A stretch of DNA of 64,000 nucleotides from NCBI GenBank assembly GCA_022649305.1, contig JALCNW010000006.1:1-64000 (forward strand), given 5' to 3'. The stretch comes from Enterobacter sp. (GTDB taxonomy: Bacteria; Pseudomonadota; Gammaproteobacteria; Enterobacterales; Enterobacteriaceae). The notes under the pieces were generated by a model that saw only the letters and a list, made by a program, of their open reading frames with translations, was not told the origin of the DNA and did no database searches. How positions within the stretch are numbered: the first letter of the stretch is position 1; the number at the start of each line of letters is the position of its first letter. Shown here one piece after another: positions 1-9,137 of this stretch. Position numbers and translations under genes: made by a program.

Positions 1-426
1 CTGACCGCGGTGTTCAATATCAACAAACGCCTGAAAGGGCGCGTGGATATGACCATGGCGTTGGGCCTGTCGGATGTGAAGGCGCAAATGGGCGGCCTGG
101 TGTATCGCGGGTTTGTCACCGGTAACGGTTTCAAACGTCTGGGCGATACGCTGCGTTATTTGCAGGCGATTGAAAAACGCCTCGAGAAACTGGCTATCGA
201 TCCGCATCGCGATCGCGTGCAAATGCTGAAGGTCGAGAGCGTCCAGCAGGCGTGGCAGCAGTGGCTAAACAAGCTGCCGCCCGCGCGCCGTGACGATGAA
301 GACGTGCAGGAGATCCGCTGGATGATTGAAGAGCTGCGCGTCAGCTTCTTCGCACAGCAGTTAGGTACACCGTATCCGATTTCGGATAAACGTATCTTGC
401 AGGCCATGGATCAGATTTCCGCCTGA
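1..426 (+). CDS. hrpA: ATP-dependent RNA helicase HrpA, C-terminal fragment
   Basis: The reading frame is open from the first base, so the gene starts upstream of the window and only about 141 C-terminal residues are present. The ending (LGTPYPISDKRILQAMDQI) is the characteristic C-terminus of enterobacterial HrpA, a DEAH-box helicase of about 1,300 residues acting on mRNA and stalled ribosomes. The helicase motifs lie outside the window. The position next to ydcF and aldA matches the E. coli order hrpA-ydcF-aldA, which supports the call. A GTG at base 10 is internal and is not a start. Confidence 0.93.
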   Translation: MTAVFNINKRLKGRVDMTMALGLSDVKAQMGGLVYRGFVTGNGFKRLGDTLRYLQAIEKRLEKLAIDPHRDRVQMLKVESVQQAWQQWLNKLPPARRDDEDVQEIRWMIEELRVSFFAQQLGTPYPISDKRILQAMDQISA

Positions 427-433
427 CGACCCT

Positions 434-459
434 GCCGGGCGGAGAATACTTCGCCCGGC
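434..459. terminator. GC-rich hairpin at the convergent hrpA/efflux gene end
   Basis: Arms GCCGGGCG and CGCCCGGC flank a 10-base loop. It lies between two convergent stop codons and could end both transcripts, though no long T-run follows. The same core recurs at other gene ends in the window, so it may be a REP-like element. Confidence 0.6.
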
Positions 460-461
460 GC

Positions 462-1841
462 TTACCCTTCAGACCACCCGCCACCTAGCGCTTTATACAA
501 ATCTATCTGCGCCAGCAGCAGGTTATTTTTCACCTGAACCACGCTGGTTTGCACCGAGTACAGCGTGCGTCGAGCGTCCAGCTCATCCAGATAAGACGAA
601 TAGCCGTTACGATAGCGATTTTGCGCGATACGCAGGGTTTCCTGCGCTACATCCTGCTGAGCCCGAAGTTCGTTTAACTGCTCCTGATAGCGCGTGATCG
701 CGTCCAGGCTGTCGTTCACTTCTCTAAACGCATTGCGCACGGTTTTCTCATAACCGTACAAAGCCTGATTGCGCTGTGACTGCGAAATATCCACCTGTGC
801 GTTTAGCGCCTGGCGATTAAGCAACGGTGCAAGAATGCTGCCGCCAACGCTCCAGAGCTGCAATGGGTTATCCAGCAGGCCGGGAAGCGTGCGATCCTGT
901 ATCGATCCGCTGGCCGTCAGGTTGATCGACGGCAACAGGCTGGCGCGGGAGGCGGCAAGTGTGGCATCCGTTGCAATGAGCTGACGCTCTGCCTGTACAA
1001 TATCCGGACGTCGATTGAGCAGCGAAGAGGGCAGTTGCGACGGCAGCTTTAGTGGCGTGAGCGTATCAAAGTTTGCACTGCGCACGACGGCACCGGGGCT
1101 ATCTCCCAGCAGGATGCTGAGCGCGTTTTCCTGCTGGGCAATCTGGTGCTGGATCTGCGGGATTTGCGCGCGGGTGGCGCGCAAATCGGAATCAGACTGC
1201 ATCAATTCCAGACGCGAGCTGTACCCGGTTTCAAACTGACGCTTTGCCAGTTTCCATGCCTCTTCGCGTGAGGCGAGCGTCGATTGCGTTACGCGCAGCT
1301 GTTCATCCAGCGACAGTAGCGTGATGTAGCCCGACGCGACCGACGACGCGACGGTCAAATCTGCGGCGGCGGCGGCCGCTTTTTGCGCCTCAAGCGATGC
1401 CTGTGCCGCGTTGGCAGTGCTGCGATTGACGCCCCAGATATCGACATCGTAACTCGCGGTCAGGCTGCCTTTGTACAGTGATCCATAGACTGGCAGGCCG
1501 GTGGCGGCCGACTGAGCGCGCGCGCGTGTACCGCCGACGCTGGCATCGAGCGTGGGGAAAAGGCTGCCGTCAGCGGCATAAACCCGCGCCTGATATTCGT
1601 TAACTTGCTCGCGAGCGATGAGCACGTCGCTGTTATTTTGCAGTGCCCGCTCGACGTAGCGGTTAAGGTTATTGTCGTGAAAATTACGCCACCAGACCTG
1701 CTCCATTGGGCTAATGGGGCCGGATGCTTCGCGCCACTGCGCGGGGATGAGCAGCGTTGGTTTAGCCGGGGCGACATCGGCGGACTGACACCCCGTCAGC
1801 AGCGCCGCGATCGTAAACCCCGCTACGGCGCAAAGCCTCAT
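462..1841 (-). CDS. NodT-family efflux outer-membrane lipoprotein
   Basis: A 459-residue outer-membrane factor of the TolC/NodT/CusC type, forming the trimeric exit duct of a tripartite pump. The N-terminus is a lipoprotein signal ending in LTGC, placing the lipidated Cys at residue 18. Two repeated alpha-helical outer-membrane-efflux domains fill the rest, with typical stretches such as RPDIVQAERQL and NRYRNGYSSYLDEL. It overlaps the upstream HlyD gene by 4 bases, so the two are probably translationally coupled. Together with the MFS gene further upstream it forms a complete three-part exporter. The substrate cannot be read from sequence; aromatic compounds or drugs are plausible. Confidence 0.9.
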   Translation of the reverse strand: MRLCAVAGFTIAALLTGCQSADVAPAKPTLLIPAQWREASGPISPMEQVWWRNFHDNNLNRYVERALQNNSDVLIAREQVNEYQARVYAADGSLFPTLDASVGGTRARAQSAATGLPVYGSLYKGSLTASYDVDIWGVNRSTANAAQASLEAQKAAAAAADLTVASSVASGYITLLSLDEQLRVTQSTLASREEAWKLAKRQFETGYSSRLELMQSDSDLRATRAQIPQIQHQIAQQENALSILLGDSPGAVVRSANFDTLTPLKLPSQLPSSLLNRRPDIVQAERQLIATDATLAASRASLLPSINLTASGSIQDRTLPGLLDNPLQLWSVGGSILAPLLNRQALNAQVDISQSQRNQALYGYEKTVRNAFREVNDSLDAITRYQEQLNELRAQQDVAQETLRIAQNRYRNGYSSYLDELDARRTLYSVQTSVVQVKNNLLLAQIDLYKALGGGWSEG

Positions 1842-2920
1842 TGTTTGGCCTCCCGCGTATCAATATTCACCTGAACCGACATGCCCGGACGCAGCAGCGC
1901 GGCGTCCTCTGGCTTGCCGAGCACTTCGATACGCACCGGAATGCGCTGGGCGATCTTCACAAAGTTACCCGTGGCGTTGTCCGGCGTAATGGCGCTGAAC
2001 TCCACGCCAGTGGCGGGAGAAATGCTCTCCACACGGCCTTCAAAGGCTCTGTTGTTCAGGGCATCCACCGTGAATTTAACCGGCTGGCCGACGCGCAGAT
2101 TCGCGAGCTGCGTCTCTTTGATATTGGCGATGACCCAGTACTGTGGCGGAACCAGCGTGGTGAGATGGGTGCCCGCGGTAACATAAGCGCCTAACCGCAC
2201 GGCAATTTGTCCCAGTTGACCGTCGCGCGGGGCGACGATGCGGGTATTTTGCAAATCGATCTGCGCCAGTTCCAGTGCTGCTTTGGCGCTTTCAACGTCG
2301 GCCTCCAGCGAGCCGCGATTCACAATCACGGTTTGCAGATCCTGGCGCGACATCTCAAGTGTGGCTTTGGCCTGGTCGATATCCGCGCGGCCCTGGGCGG
2401 CGCTCGCCAGGGCCGCGTCCCGCTCGCGAATCGAAAGCGATCCGTCGGTGGTCAAATCCTTCACGCGTTTGAGGTCGGCCTGGGTTTTCAGGTTTTGCGC
2501 CCGAGCGTTTTTCAGCGCCGCATCGTTACGGGCTATCACTGCTTCGGCGCTTTTACGCTGCTGTAGGTTATTGTTCAGCGCGGCAATTTTCATTGCCAGC
2601 TGTGCCTCGGCCTGATGAACGCGCTGGCGATAAATACGATCGTCGATTTGCAGCAGCAGCTCGCCTTTTTTCACCTGCACAAAATCCTGCACTTTCACGT
2701 CGGTAATATAGCCATTCACCTGCGGGCTGATAAACGTAGTCTGGCCGCGAACGTAGGCGTTATCGGTGAACTGCGTATGGCGAGTGAACGGCGGCAACTG
2801 CCAGGCGTAGAGGATCACCAGCACCCCGACAATCCCAATCGCCGCGGCGGCAAATAGTGAAACCACGCGCAAATTATTGCGGGTGTGGGCCTGCTCTTTG
2901 GCTGCATCCTGCTGACTCAT
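1838..2920 (-). CDS. HlyD/EmrA-family periplasmic adaptor
   Basis: A 360-residue membrane-fusion protein joining the inner-membrane transporter to the outer-membrane duct. One transmembrane helix lies near residues 22-43. A biotinyl-lipoyl-like half follows (FISPQVNGYITDV), then a long coiled-coil hairpin at about 95-215 and the second lipoyl half with beta-barrel (VAPRDGQLGQIAV). The length fits EmrA-type adaptors. It sits 46 bases after the MFS gene and overlaps the NodT gene by 4 bases. It is not EmrA itself, since the emrRAB context is absent. Confidence 0.92.
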   Translation of the reverse strand: MSQQDAAKEQAHTRNNLRVVSLFAAAAIGIVGVLVILYAWQLPPFTRHTQFTDNAYVRGQTTFISPQVNGYITDVKVQDFVQVKKGELLLQIDDRIYRQRVHQAEAQLAMKIAALNNNLQQRKSAEAVIARNDAALKNARAQNLKTQADLKRVKDLTTDGSLSIRERDAALASAAQGRADIDQAKATLEMSRQDLQTVIVNRGSLEADVESAKAALELAQIDLQNTRIVAPRDGQLGQIAVRLGAYVTAGTHLTTLVPPQYWVIANIKETQLANLRVGQPVKFTVDALNNRAFEGRVESISPATGVEFSAITPDNATGNFVKIAQRIPVRIEVLGKPEDAALLRPGMSVQVNIDTREAKQ

Positions 2921-2966
2921 AACATCTCCTGGGGTAACGCGATAACCATTAGTTTTTCGATATCCA

Positions 2967-4619
2967 TTATTTTGTGCCGGTGGCTTTTTTTAGTGCCAAA
3001 TAGGCGGTGATTCTTAACCGTAACAGACGCCATAAAATCCACACCAGCGTGGCGGTCGCAATGCTCGCCGTCAGCAGATAGGTATCATTGTATGCCAGAA
3101 TATTGGCCTCAAGCGTGGTGACCGTTTGCAACTGCGTGACGGCCTGGGTGCCCAGCAATGCGCTATCGCCAATCAGACTCCGGTACATCTGGGTATAGAG
3201 CTGTATCCGCTCATTCACCAGCGGATTGAGCGTAGTGATCTGGTCGGCCAGCATGCTGGAGTGATATTTCTCCCGCCAGGTCTGAAAAGTACCCAAAATA
3301 GCTGAACCCATCAGCCCGCCAATATTCTGGCTCATACCAAACAGCACCGAGAAACTCACCAGATTGCGCGGGTCAGCGATCACGCCACCAATACCCGCCA
3401 GCATGGCAGGCGCCAGGAAAAAGGCGCTACCGAATCCGAGCAAAAACTGGCTCAGCATCAACTGGTCCGGGCGGGTGAGGTTGTTGGACTGGCTGTCCAG
3501 CAGCGAGGCGACAATCATCAGTACCAGCGAGGTGACAATCGGCCAGGCCAGTTTTGTCGGCTTGATGGTCAGACAGCTGGCGATAATCCCGCAGACGATA
3601 CCGGCGAAAATTGACCATGCCAGATGTGTCATCTGTTCGTTCTGTAATCCAACGTATTGTAACCAGCCAATCACCCCGGTGTTTTGCTCCGCCAGCACGA
3701 TACGGATCAGCAACATGATCAGCCCCAGACGCAGGATGCTGCCGCTGGAGAGCCAGCGGGTGTTGAGCAGCGGGTTGTTCCGGTTATGCTCAAAGACGAT
3801 GGCCGAGACGATCAGCACCAGTGATAATGCCAACGACCAGCCAATCCACGGTGCTTCAAACCACCAGTCCAGACGCCCGAGCGACAACACTGCGCAAAGC
3901 AGCGCCATCCCCGGAGCCAGTAAAAAGAAGGTGATAAAATCCTTTTTTTCAAACACTTTTCGTCTGTCACCGGGCGGGAGTTTTAGCGCAATCACGCAGC
4001 CGAGTGATATCAGCGCCAGGCCAAGCTCGAAGAAGTACAGCCCGCGCCACTCGTCCAACTGGAGCAGTTCGGTTGAGAACAGACGCGCAATGGGAATAGC
4101 CAGCGATGAACCGGTGATCCCAATGGTCAGCGCTTTTAGACGATGCTTCGCGGGCCACGCCTGAATCTGATAGTAAATGCCCAGCGAGCTTAACGCTGCG
4201 GCCACCATGCCGTGTGCGGCGCGGACCATCAACGCCGAGCTGAGATCGTTGACGAACAGATGGAAAAAGGTGACCAGCACGTAAAGCACCAGAAAACCTT
4301 CGGTAAATGCCCGCAGACCATACTGTTGGCGAAACTTTACCAGCAACAGGTTAATCGAGACGTTGGTCATGACATAAACGGCGGGCAGCCAGGCGATTTC
4401 AGTCGACCAGACCGCAAAGGTACCCTGCAAATTTTGCAGGTTGGCGGCAACCATCGCGTTACCAAGCGCACCGGTCAGGCATACTAATAAGCCGACAATG
4501 CCGTAGGCAAAACGTTTAGGTGTACTATGCAGCGGCGTTGACGGTGAGCCCAGCAGCGCGGGTTTTTCGTGTGGCTGCCACTCGCGAGGAGCATAAGGAT
4601 CGCGTTGGGGCAGGCGCAT
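2967..4619 (-). CDS. MFS efflux transporter, DHA2/EmrB-like
   Basis: A 550-residue inner-membrane protein with about 14 hydrophobic segments after a cytoplasmic N-terminal tail of some 35 residues, matching the DHA2 drug:proton antiporter layout. The second half carries the extended periplasmic loop common in EmrB-type proteins (residues about 440-505). It is the first gene of a three-gene operon with the HlyD and NodT genes. An AAGGTAA ribosome site precedes the ATG. Sequence divergence from EmrB is clear, so I give no symbol. No dedicated regulator lies next to it; the divergent neighbour is ydcF, 203 bases away. Confidence 0.88.
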   Translation of the reverse strand: MRLPQRDPYAPREWQPHEKPALLGSPSTPLHSTPKRFAYGIVGLLVCLTGALGNAMVAANLQNLQGTFAVWSTEIAWLPAVYVMTNVSINLLLVKFRQQYGLRAFTEGFLVLYVLVTFFHLFVNDLSSALMVRAAHGMVAAALSSLGIYYQIQAWPAKHRLKALTIGITGSSLAIPIARLFSTELLQLDEWRGLYFFELGLALISLGCVIALKLPPGDRRKVFEKKDFITFFLLAPGMALLCAVLSLGRLDWWFEAPWIGWSLALSLVLIVSAIVFEHNRNNPLLNTRWLSSGSILRLGLIMLLIRIVLAEQNTGVIGWLQYVGLQNEQMTHLAWSIFAGIVCGIIASCLTIKPTKLAWPIVTSLVLMIVASLLDSQSNNLTRPDQLMLSQFLLGFGSAFFLAPAMLAGIGGVIADPRNLVSFSVLFGMSQNIGGLMGSAILGTFQTWREKYHSSMLADQITTLNPLVNERIQLYTQMYRSLIGDSALLGTQAVTQLQTVTTLEANILAYNDTYLLTASIATATLVWILWRLLRLRITAYLALKKATGTK

Positions 4620-4822
4620 ATCGTCGGTTACCTTGGAAAAGTCTAATAATTAGTGGGCTAAGGATTTTACGTCTGACGCAATTCATAATTCAAGTGAATA
4701 TGAAATGCGTCGTTAAATCAAATATGAATGTCGGGTAATGGGCGAATCGGCTTTCGGAGAGATCCTCTGTTTTGTCATGATGCACGCGTTACTCTGAATG
4801 GACTCGATGGAGGGAAGTACTG

Positions 4823-5611
4823 ATGACAATCTTTCCGTGTTTGCCGGAAACCACGCTGGCGGCAATGAATACCGTAGGCGAATGGTTGGCGCAGGATGAT
4901 TACCAGCCTGCCGAACCGGTGGATGCTGTCGTGCTGGCCGGAAATGCAGTGATCCCAAGCATTGATGCCGCCTGCCGCGTAGCGTCTGAAGAGGGCGTCC
5001 CGCTATTGATTAGTGGAGGTATCGGCCACTCGACCACGTTCCTGTATGCCGCCATCGCGCGTCATCCACGTTACAACACCGTGCCGACGACGGGGCGTGC
5101 TGAAGCGACCATTCTTGCGGCTATTGCACGACAGTTCTGGAACATTCCAGAAGAACGCCTGCTAATTGAAGACCAGTCAACCCACTGCGGTGCCAATGCG
5201 CGCTTTAGCTGGGAGATCCTCAGGCAGCATCAGCCCATACCTGAGCGTGTGCTGGTGGTGCAGGATCCCACCATGCAGCGCAGGACGATGGCGACGTTTG
5301 CCCGGGTGACGCGCGATGAGGTCAGTGCACCACGCTGGATTAGCCATCCGGGCTTGCTTGCGCGACTGCAAAACAGTGAAGACGGGTTGGTATTTAGTGG
5401 CAGCAGTGAAGGGCTTTGGCCCGTAGAACGCTATTTGTCGCTGGTCCTTGGCGAGCTACCGCGCCTGCGGGATGACATCGAAGGCTACGGCCCGATGGGA
5501 CGTGATTTTATCGCCCACGTGGATATTCCAGCCGATGTTGAAGCAGCATGGCAAATCTTGTATCACGACGCCATTCTGACTGACGCACTGGTCAGTCGTT
5601 CTCTCCTGTAA
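4823..5611 (+). CDS. ydcF: YdcF, DUF218-family protein
   Basis: A 262-residue soluble protein that lines up along its length with E. coli YdcF (266 residues), including [35 protein letters not shown] and [15 protein letters not shown]. YdcF has a Rossmann-like DUF218 fold and was reported to bind S-adenosylmethionine; its physiological role is not established. The start has a strong GGAGG site nine bases upstream. Its place between hrpA and aldA is conserved with E. coli. A hairpin follows the stop, so it is probably monocistronic. Confidence 0.95.
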   Translation: MTIFPCLPETTLAAMNTVGEWLAQDDYQPAEPVDAVVLAGNAVIPSIDAACRVASEEGVPLLISGGIGHSTTFLYAAIARHPRYNTVPTTGRAEATILAAIARQFWNIPEERLLIEDQSTHCGANARFSWEILRQHQPIPERVLVVQDPTMQRRTMATFARVTRDEVSAPRWISHPGLLARLQNSEDGLVFSGSSEGLWPVERYLSLVLGELPRLRDDIEGYGPMGRDFIAHVDIPADVEAAWQILYHDAILTDALVSRSLL

Positions 5612-5616
5612 AGTGT

Positions 5617-5648
5617 GCCCGTTTGCGCTGGTATTTTCGCAAACGGGC
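5617..5648 (+). terminator. Hairpin after ydcF
   Basis: Arms GCCCGTTTGCG and CGCAAACGGGC (11 bp, perfect) around a 10-base loop, starting 6 bases after the ydcF stop. No long T-run follows, but the position fits a terminator. Confidence 0.7.
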
Positions 5649-5808
5649 AATTTATGTTGCTACTTTGTAATTCCGCGGTTTTGCTGACCCGCTTCTTTTA
5701 TGAGATGACTCACAAATACCATGCGACAGAGTGGGAAAGTTAGCCTGTGATTGTAATTTTTAACAATAAATTTACGTGTTAAAAACAATGCAATTACAGG
5801 AGCAGGTC

Positions 5809-7248
5809 ATGACAGTACCCGTACAGCATCCTATGTATATCGATGGACAGTTCGTTGCCTGGCAGGGTGATGCCTGGATTGATGTTATCAACCCGGCAAC
5901 CGAAGCGCTCATTTCCCGGATCCCCGACGGGCGCGCTGAAGACGCTCGCAAGGCAATCGATGCCGCCGAGCGCGCACAGGCTGGCTGGGAAGCCCTCCCG
6001 GCAATTGAGCGCGCCAACTGGCTGCGTAAAATATCTGCGGGGATCCGCGAGCGCGCCAGCGAGATCGGTTCTCTGATTGTGGCGGAAGGTGGCAAAATTC
6101 AGCAACTGGCAGAGGTAGAAGTTAACTTTACCGCTGACTATATCGATTACATGGCCGAGTGGGCGCGGCGCTACGAAGGTGAAATTCTCCAGAGCGATCG
6201 TCCGGGTGAAAATATCCTGGTCTTTAAACGCGCGCTGGGCGTGACAACCGGCATTCTGCCGTGGAACTTCCCGTTCTTCCTGATTGCCCGCAAGCTCGCC
6301 CCTGCGCTGCTGACCGGCAACACGATTGTGATCAAACCGAGCGAATTCACACCAAACAACGCCATTGCTTTTGCCAAAATCGTCGATGACATTGGCCTGC
6401 CAAAAGGCGTATTCAATCTGGTGCTGGGGCGCGGCGAAACGGTAGGGCAAGAGCTGGCGGGGAACCCGAAAGTGGCGATGGTGAGCATGACCGGTAGCGT
6501 CACGGCAGGTGAGAAAATCATGACGGCGGCGGCGAAAAATATCACGAAGGTGTGTCTGGAGCTGGGCGGTAAAGCGCCTGCCATCGTGATGGATGACGCC
6601 GATCTGGAGCTGGCGGTGAAAGCGATCGTCGATTCTCGCGTCATTAATACCGGGCAGGTGTGTAACTGCGTCGAGCGCGTATATGTGCAGAAAGGTATTT
6701 ACGATCGCTTTGTTAATCGCCTCGGCGAGGCAATGAAAGCGGTGCAGTTTGGCAATCCGTCCGAGCGAAATGATATCGCAATGGGACCGCTGATTAACGC
6801 CGCAGCCCTTAAGCGCGTGGAGCAGAAAGTGGCGCGTGCGGTGCAGGAAGGGGCCAGCGTGGTGCTGGGCGGCAAAGCGGTGGAAGGTAAAGGCTATTAT
6901 TATCCGCCAACGCTGCTGCTGGACGTGCGTCAGGAGATGTCCATCATGCACGAAGAGACCTTTGGCCCCGTGCTGCCGGTAGTGGTTTTTGATACGCTGG
7001 AAGACGCGCTGGCAATGGCAAACGACAGCGAATACGGCCTGACATCCTCGATTTACACCCAGAACCTGAACGTGGCGATGAAAGCCATTAAAGGGCTGAA
7101 GTTCGGTGAAACCTACATCAACCGCGAGAACTTCGAAGCGATGCAGGGTTTCCACGCGGGATGGCGTAAATCCGGGATTGGCGGAGCGGACGGTAAACAC
7201 GGTTTACATGAGTATCTGCAAACCCAGGTGGTGTATTTGCAGTCTTAA
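5809..7248 (+). CDS. aldA: Lactaldehyde/glycolaldehyde dehydrogenase AldA
   Basis: A 479-residue NAD-dependent aldehyde dehydrogenase, nearly identical in length and sequence to E. coli AldA. It oxidises L-lactaldehyde to lactate in fucose and rhamnose breakdown, and glycolaldehyde to glycolate. The catalytic Cys is residue 285 (GQVCNC) and the general base Glu is residue 251 (LELGGK). The ATG at 5809 is chosen over a longer open frame from 5776 because it has an AGGAG site upstream and gives the family N-terminus MTVPVQHP. The preceding 190 bases are AT-rich and hold its promoter; a TGTGA half-site near 5744 could be part of a CRP site. Confidence 0.97.
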   Translation: MTVPVQHPMYIDGQFVAWQGDAWIDVINPATEALISRIPDGRAEDARKAIDAAERAQAGWEALPAIERANWLRKISAGIRERASEIGSLIVAEGGKIQQLAEVEVNFTADYIDYMAEWARRYEGEILQSDRPGENILVFKRALGVTTGILPWNFPFFLIARKLAPALLTGNTIVIKPSEFTPNNAIAFAKIVDDIGLPKGVFNLVLGRGETVGQELAGNPKVAMVSMTGSVTAGEKIMTAAAKNITKVCLELGGKAPAIVMDDADLELAVKAIVDSRVINTGQVCNCVERVYVQKGIYDRFVNRLGEAMKAVQFGNPSERNDIAMGPLINAAALKRVEQKVARAVQEGASVVLGGKAVEGKGYYYPPTLLLDVRQEMSIMHEETFGPVLPVVVFDTLEDALAMANDSEYGLTSSIYTQNLNVAMKAIKGLKFGETYINRENFEAMQGFHAGWRKSGIGGADGKHGLHEYLQTQVVYLQS

Positions 7249-7257
7249 AAGGTTAAA

Positions 7258-7282
7258 GCCCGGCGGCACTCGCCCGCCGGGC
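7258..7282. terminator. GC-rich hairpin between convergent aldA and esterase genes
   Basis: Arms GCCCGGCGG and CCGCCGGGC around CACTCGC. It lies between two convergent stop codons and shares its core with hairpins at 434, 39695 and 54255. Confidence 0.6.
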
Positions 7283-7288
7283 AATCAT

Positions 7289-8215
7289 TCATACTTTCGT
7301 GGCGATCCAGTTCATCATCAGTTCCGGCCAGACGGCGACGGGTAATCCCTGCGCATCGCGAATACCAAACCCGTGCTTGCCACGTTCAAACAGATGCATT
7401 TCTACCGGTACGCCCAGGCGTCGTAATGCGCTGAACAGCACCAGGCTGTTTTCCACTTTCACCGCCGGATCGTCGATCGCATGCAGTAAGAAGGTGGGCG
7501 GAGTGTGGCTATCAGCCCGATCCTCCAGCGAATAGTGCCGGATTTGCGCGGGCGTCGGGGTATCGCCAATCAGCTCATGACGCGAGCCCGGATGGTCGAT
7601 ATCCGCATGCATGGTAATGACCGGATACACCAGTGCCATAAAAGCAGGCCGTGCGTTAAATTCGTCAGCAGCGTCTATCGGTGCGTAAGCTTGCTCATGA
7701 TGACGCGTCCCCAGGCTGGCGGCCACGTGTCCTCCCGCCGAAAAACCCAGCACCCCGAGGCGTTCGGGATCGAGCTTCCACTCATGCGCGTTGGCGCGGA
7801 TACAGCGCATCGCGCGCTGCACGTCGGCGAGTGGGGCATCTGCCCCTTCCTCGTGTCCATCGGCAGGCATTCGGTAGGTCATCACAAACAGGGTGTAACC
7901 GCGAGCGTTGAAAAAGGGTGCGATGGCACTCCCTTCTTTATCCAGCACGACGCGGCGATAGGAGCCGCCCGGAGTGACCAAAATCCCCACGCCGTTGGGC
8001 TTGTCAGGCGCATAAACGGTTATCTCTGGTGCGCGAACGCCGGTGACCGAGCGATCGTATTCTGATGTGCCGGTATGGCGTGGTTCGGGCGTAAAAATGG
8101 CGTCACTGCTTTTGGCACCGGGCGCTTCGCCATCGGGCCAGACGGTGAAGGTAGCGGAACGGGAAACGGCGTCGGCCATCATTTTTTCTAGTGCGTCGCG
8201 ACTCAAAGCGTCCAT
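7289..8215 (-). CDS. Alpha/beta hydrolase, xylan-esterase/lipase-like
   Basis: A 308-residue cytoplasmic hydrolase. The nucleophile elbow GFSAGG puts the catalytic Ser at residue 159, and TPGGSY near residue 81 matches the oxyanion strand of the BD-FAE/AXE-type esterases. The acid and histidine are likely in HAIDD and GKHGFG. No signal peptide is seen. The substrate is unknown; small carbohydrate acetyl esters would fit the fold. It is inserted between aldA and cybB, which are close neighbours in E. coli, and is convergent to aldA. The start ATG follows a ggagtca-like purine stretch. Confidence 0.82.
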   Translation of the reverse strand: MDALSRDALEKMMADAVSRSATFTVWPDGEAPGAKSSDAIFTPEPRHTGTSEYDRSVTGVRAPEITVYAPDKPNGVGILVTPGGSYRRVVLDKEGSAIAPFFNARGYTLFVMTYRMPADGHEEGADAPLADVQRAMRCIRANAHEWKLDPERLGVLGFSAGGHVAASLGTRHHEQAYAPIDAADEFNARPAFMALVYPVITMHADIDHPGSRHELIGDTPTPAQIRHYSLEDRADSHTPPTFLLHAIDDPAVKVENSLVLFSALRRLGVPVEMHLFERGKHGFGIRDAQGLPVAVWPELMMNWIATKV

Positions 8216-8385
8216 TTAATGACTCCTTCAGGGGGAACCAGAGGTTATAGCACAGTTAAAAAATGGGAACCGGGACGGGCTTTGTGCATGGGCGAACTTT
8301 TTGAATAGCCTTAAAGAAAAGTTAATGAATTTTTAAGGAAAGCCCGTTATGTTTGCACTTTGTTTGTATTTATCCAGGAAATGAT

Positions 8386-8916
8386 ATGCGTAATAAATAT
8401 ACCGGCCTGCAGATCGGCATTCACTGGCTGGTGTTTCTGTTGGTGATCGTGGCCTACTGCGCGATGGAGTTTCGCGGTTTCTTTCCGCGTACTGCACGCC
8501 CGATTATCAACATGGTTCATGTCTCCTGCGGGATTTCTATCCTGGTGTTAATGGTGGCGCGTCTGCTGGTGCGCCTTAAGTTCCCGGCTCCGCCTATTCA
8601 GCCAAAGCCAAAAGCGATGATCACCGGTATGTCGCATCTGGGACATCTGATTGTTTATCTGTTGTTTATCGCGCTGCCGCTGATTGGTCTGGTGATGATG
8701 TATAACCGGGGTAACGACTGGTTCGCCTTTGGCATGGTGATGCCTCACGCGGCTGAAGCCAACTTTGACCTGGTGGACATGATGAAGTCCTGGCATGTGA
8801 CGCTGGCAAACCTCGGCTACTTCGTTATTGGTTTACACGCCTTCGCGGCGCTGCTGCATCATTACTACTGGAAAGACAACACTCTCCTGCGCATGATGCC
8901 GAAAAAGCGGTCCTGA
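8386..8916 (+). CDS. cybB: Cytochrome b561
   Basis: A 176-residue membrane protein with four transmembrane helices, matching E. coli CybB almost residue for residue in length. Conserved histidines for two haems are visible in IHWLVF, HVSCG, SWHVT and GLHAF. The protein oxidises ubiquinol and has been described as a superoxide:quinone oxidoreductase in E. coli. The ATG at 8386 is chosen because AGGA lies seven bases upstream and the product starts at the family N-terminus; a longer frame would use a TTG at 8353. Confidence 0.95.
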   Translation: MRNKYTGLQIGIHWLVFLLVIVAYCAMEFRGFFPRTARPIINMVHVSCGISILVLMVARLLVRLKFPAPPIQPKPKAMITGMSHLGHLIVYLLFIALPLIGLVMMYNRGNDWFAFGMVMPHAAEANFDLVDMMKSWHVTLANLGYFVIGLHAFAALLHHYYWKDNTLLRMMPKKRS

Positions 8917-8936
8917 TATCGCGTCTGCTCCTGCTC

Positions 8937-8963
8937 AACCCGCTGCCAGTCAGCGGGTTTTTT
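8937..8963 (+). terminator. Rho-independent terminator of cybB
   Basis: Stem AACCCGCTG/CAGCGGGTT with a five-base loop followed by a T-run, about 20 bases after the cybB stop. Confidence 0.85.
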
Positions 8964-9137
8964 GTGATCGCTATTCTCTTTCTGCGGTGTGATTCCGCGC
9001 AACGTCACATTTTCTTATCCTGGGTTGAGTGAATTTTGCGCATTAAGTATATCTATAATAGAAACACTCAGCGCTATTGTCCTTATCGGCGTCTGCGCAA
9101 TACCCGTGGTTAACTGGCATAATGCAAAGGAGAGAGA

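Noticed and set aside
4713..4958. Minus-strand ORF overlapping the ydcF start
   Set aside because: Pro/Arg-rich shadow with no ribosome site; it overlaps the well-supported ydcF.
5794..7200. Long open frame antisense to aldA
   Set aside because: It mirrors the aldA codon pattern, encodes a His/Arg-rich low-plausibility protein and lacks a ribosome site; aldA is unmistakable on the other strand.
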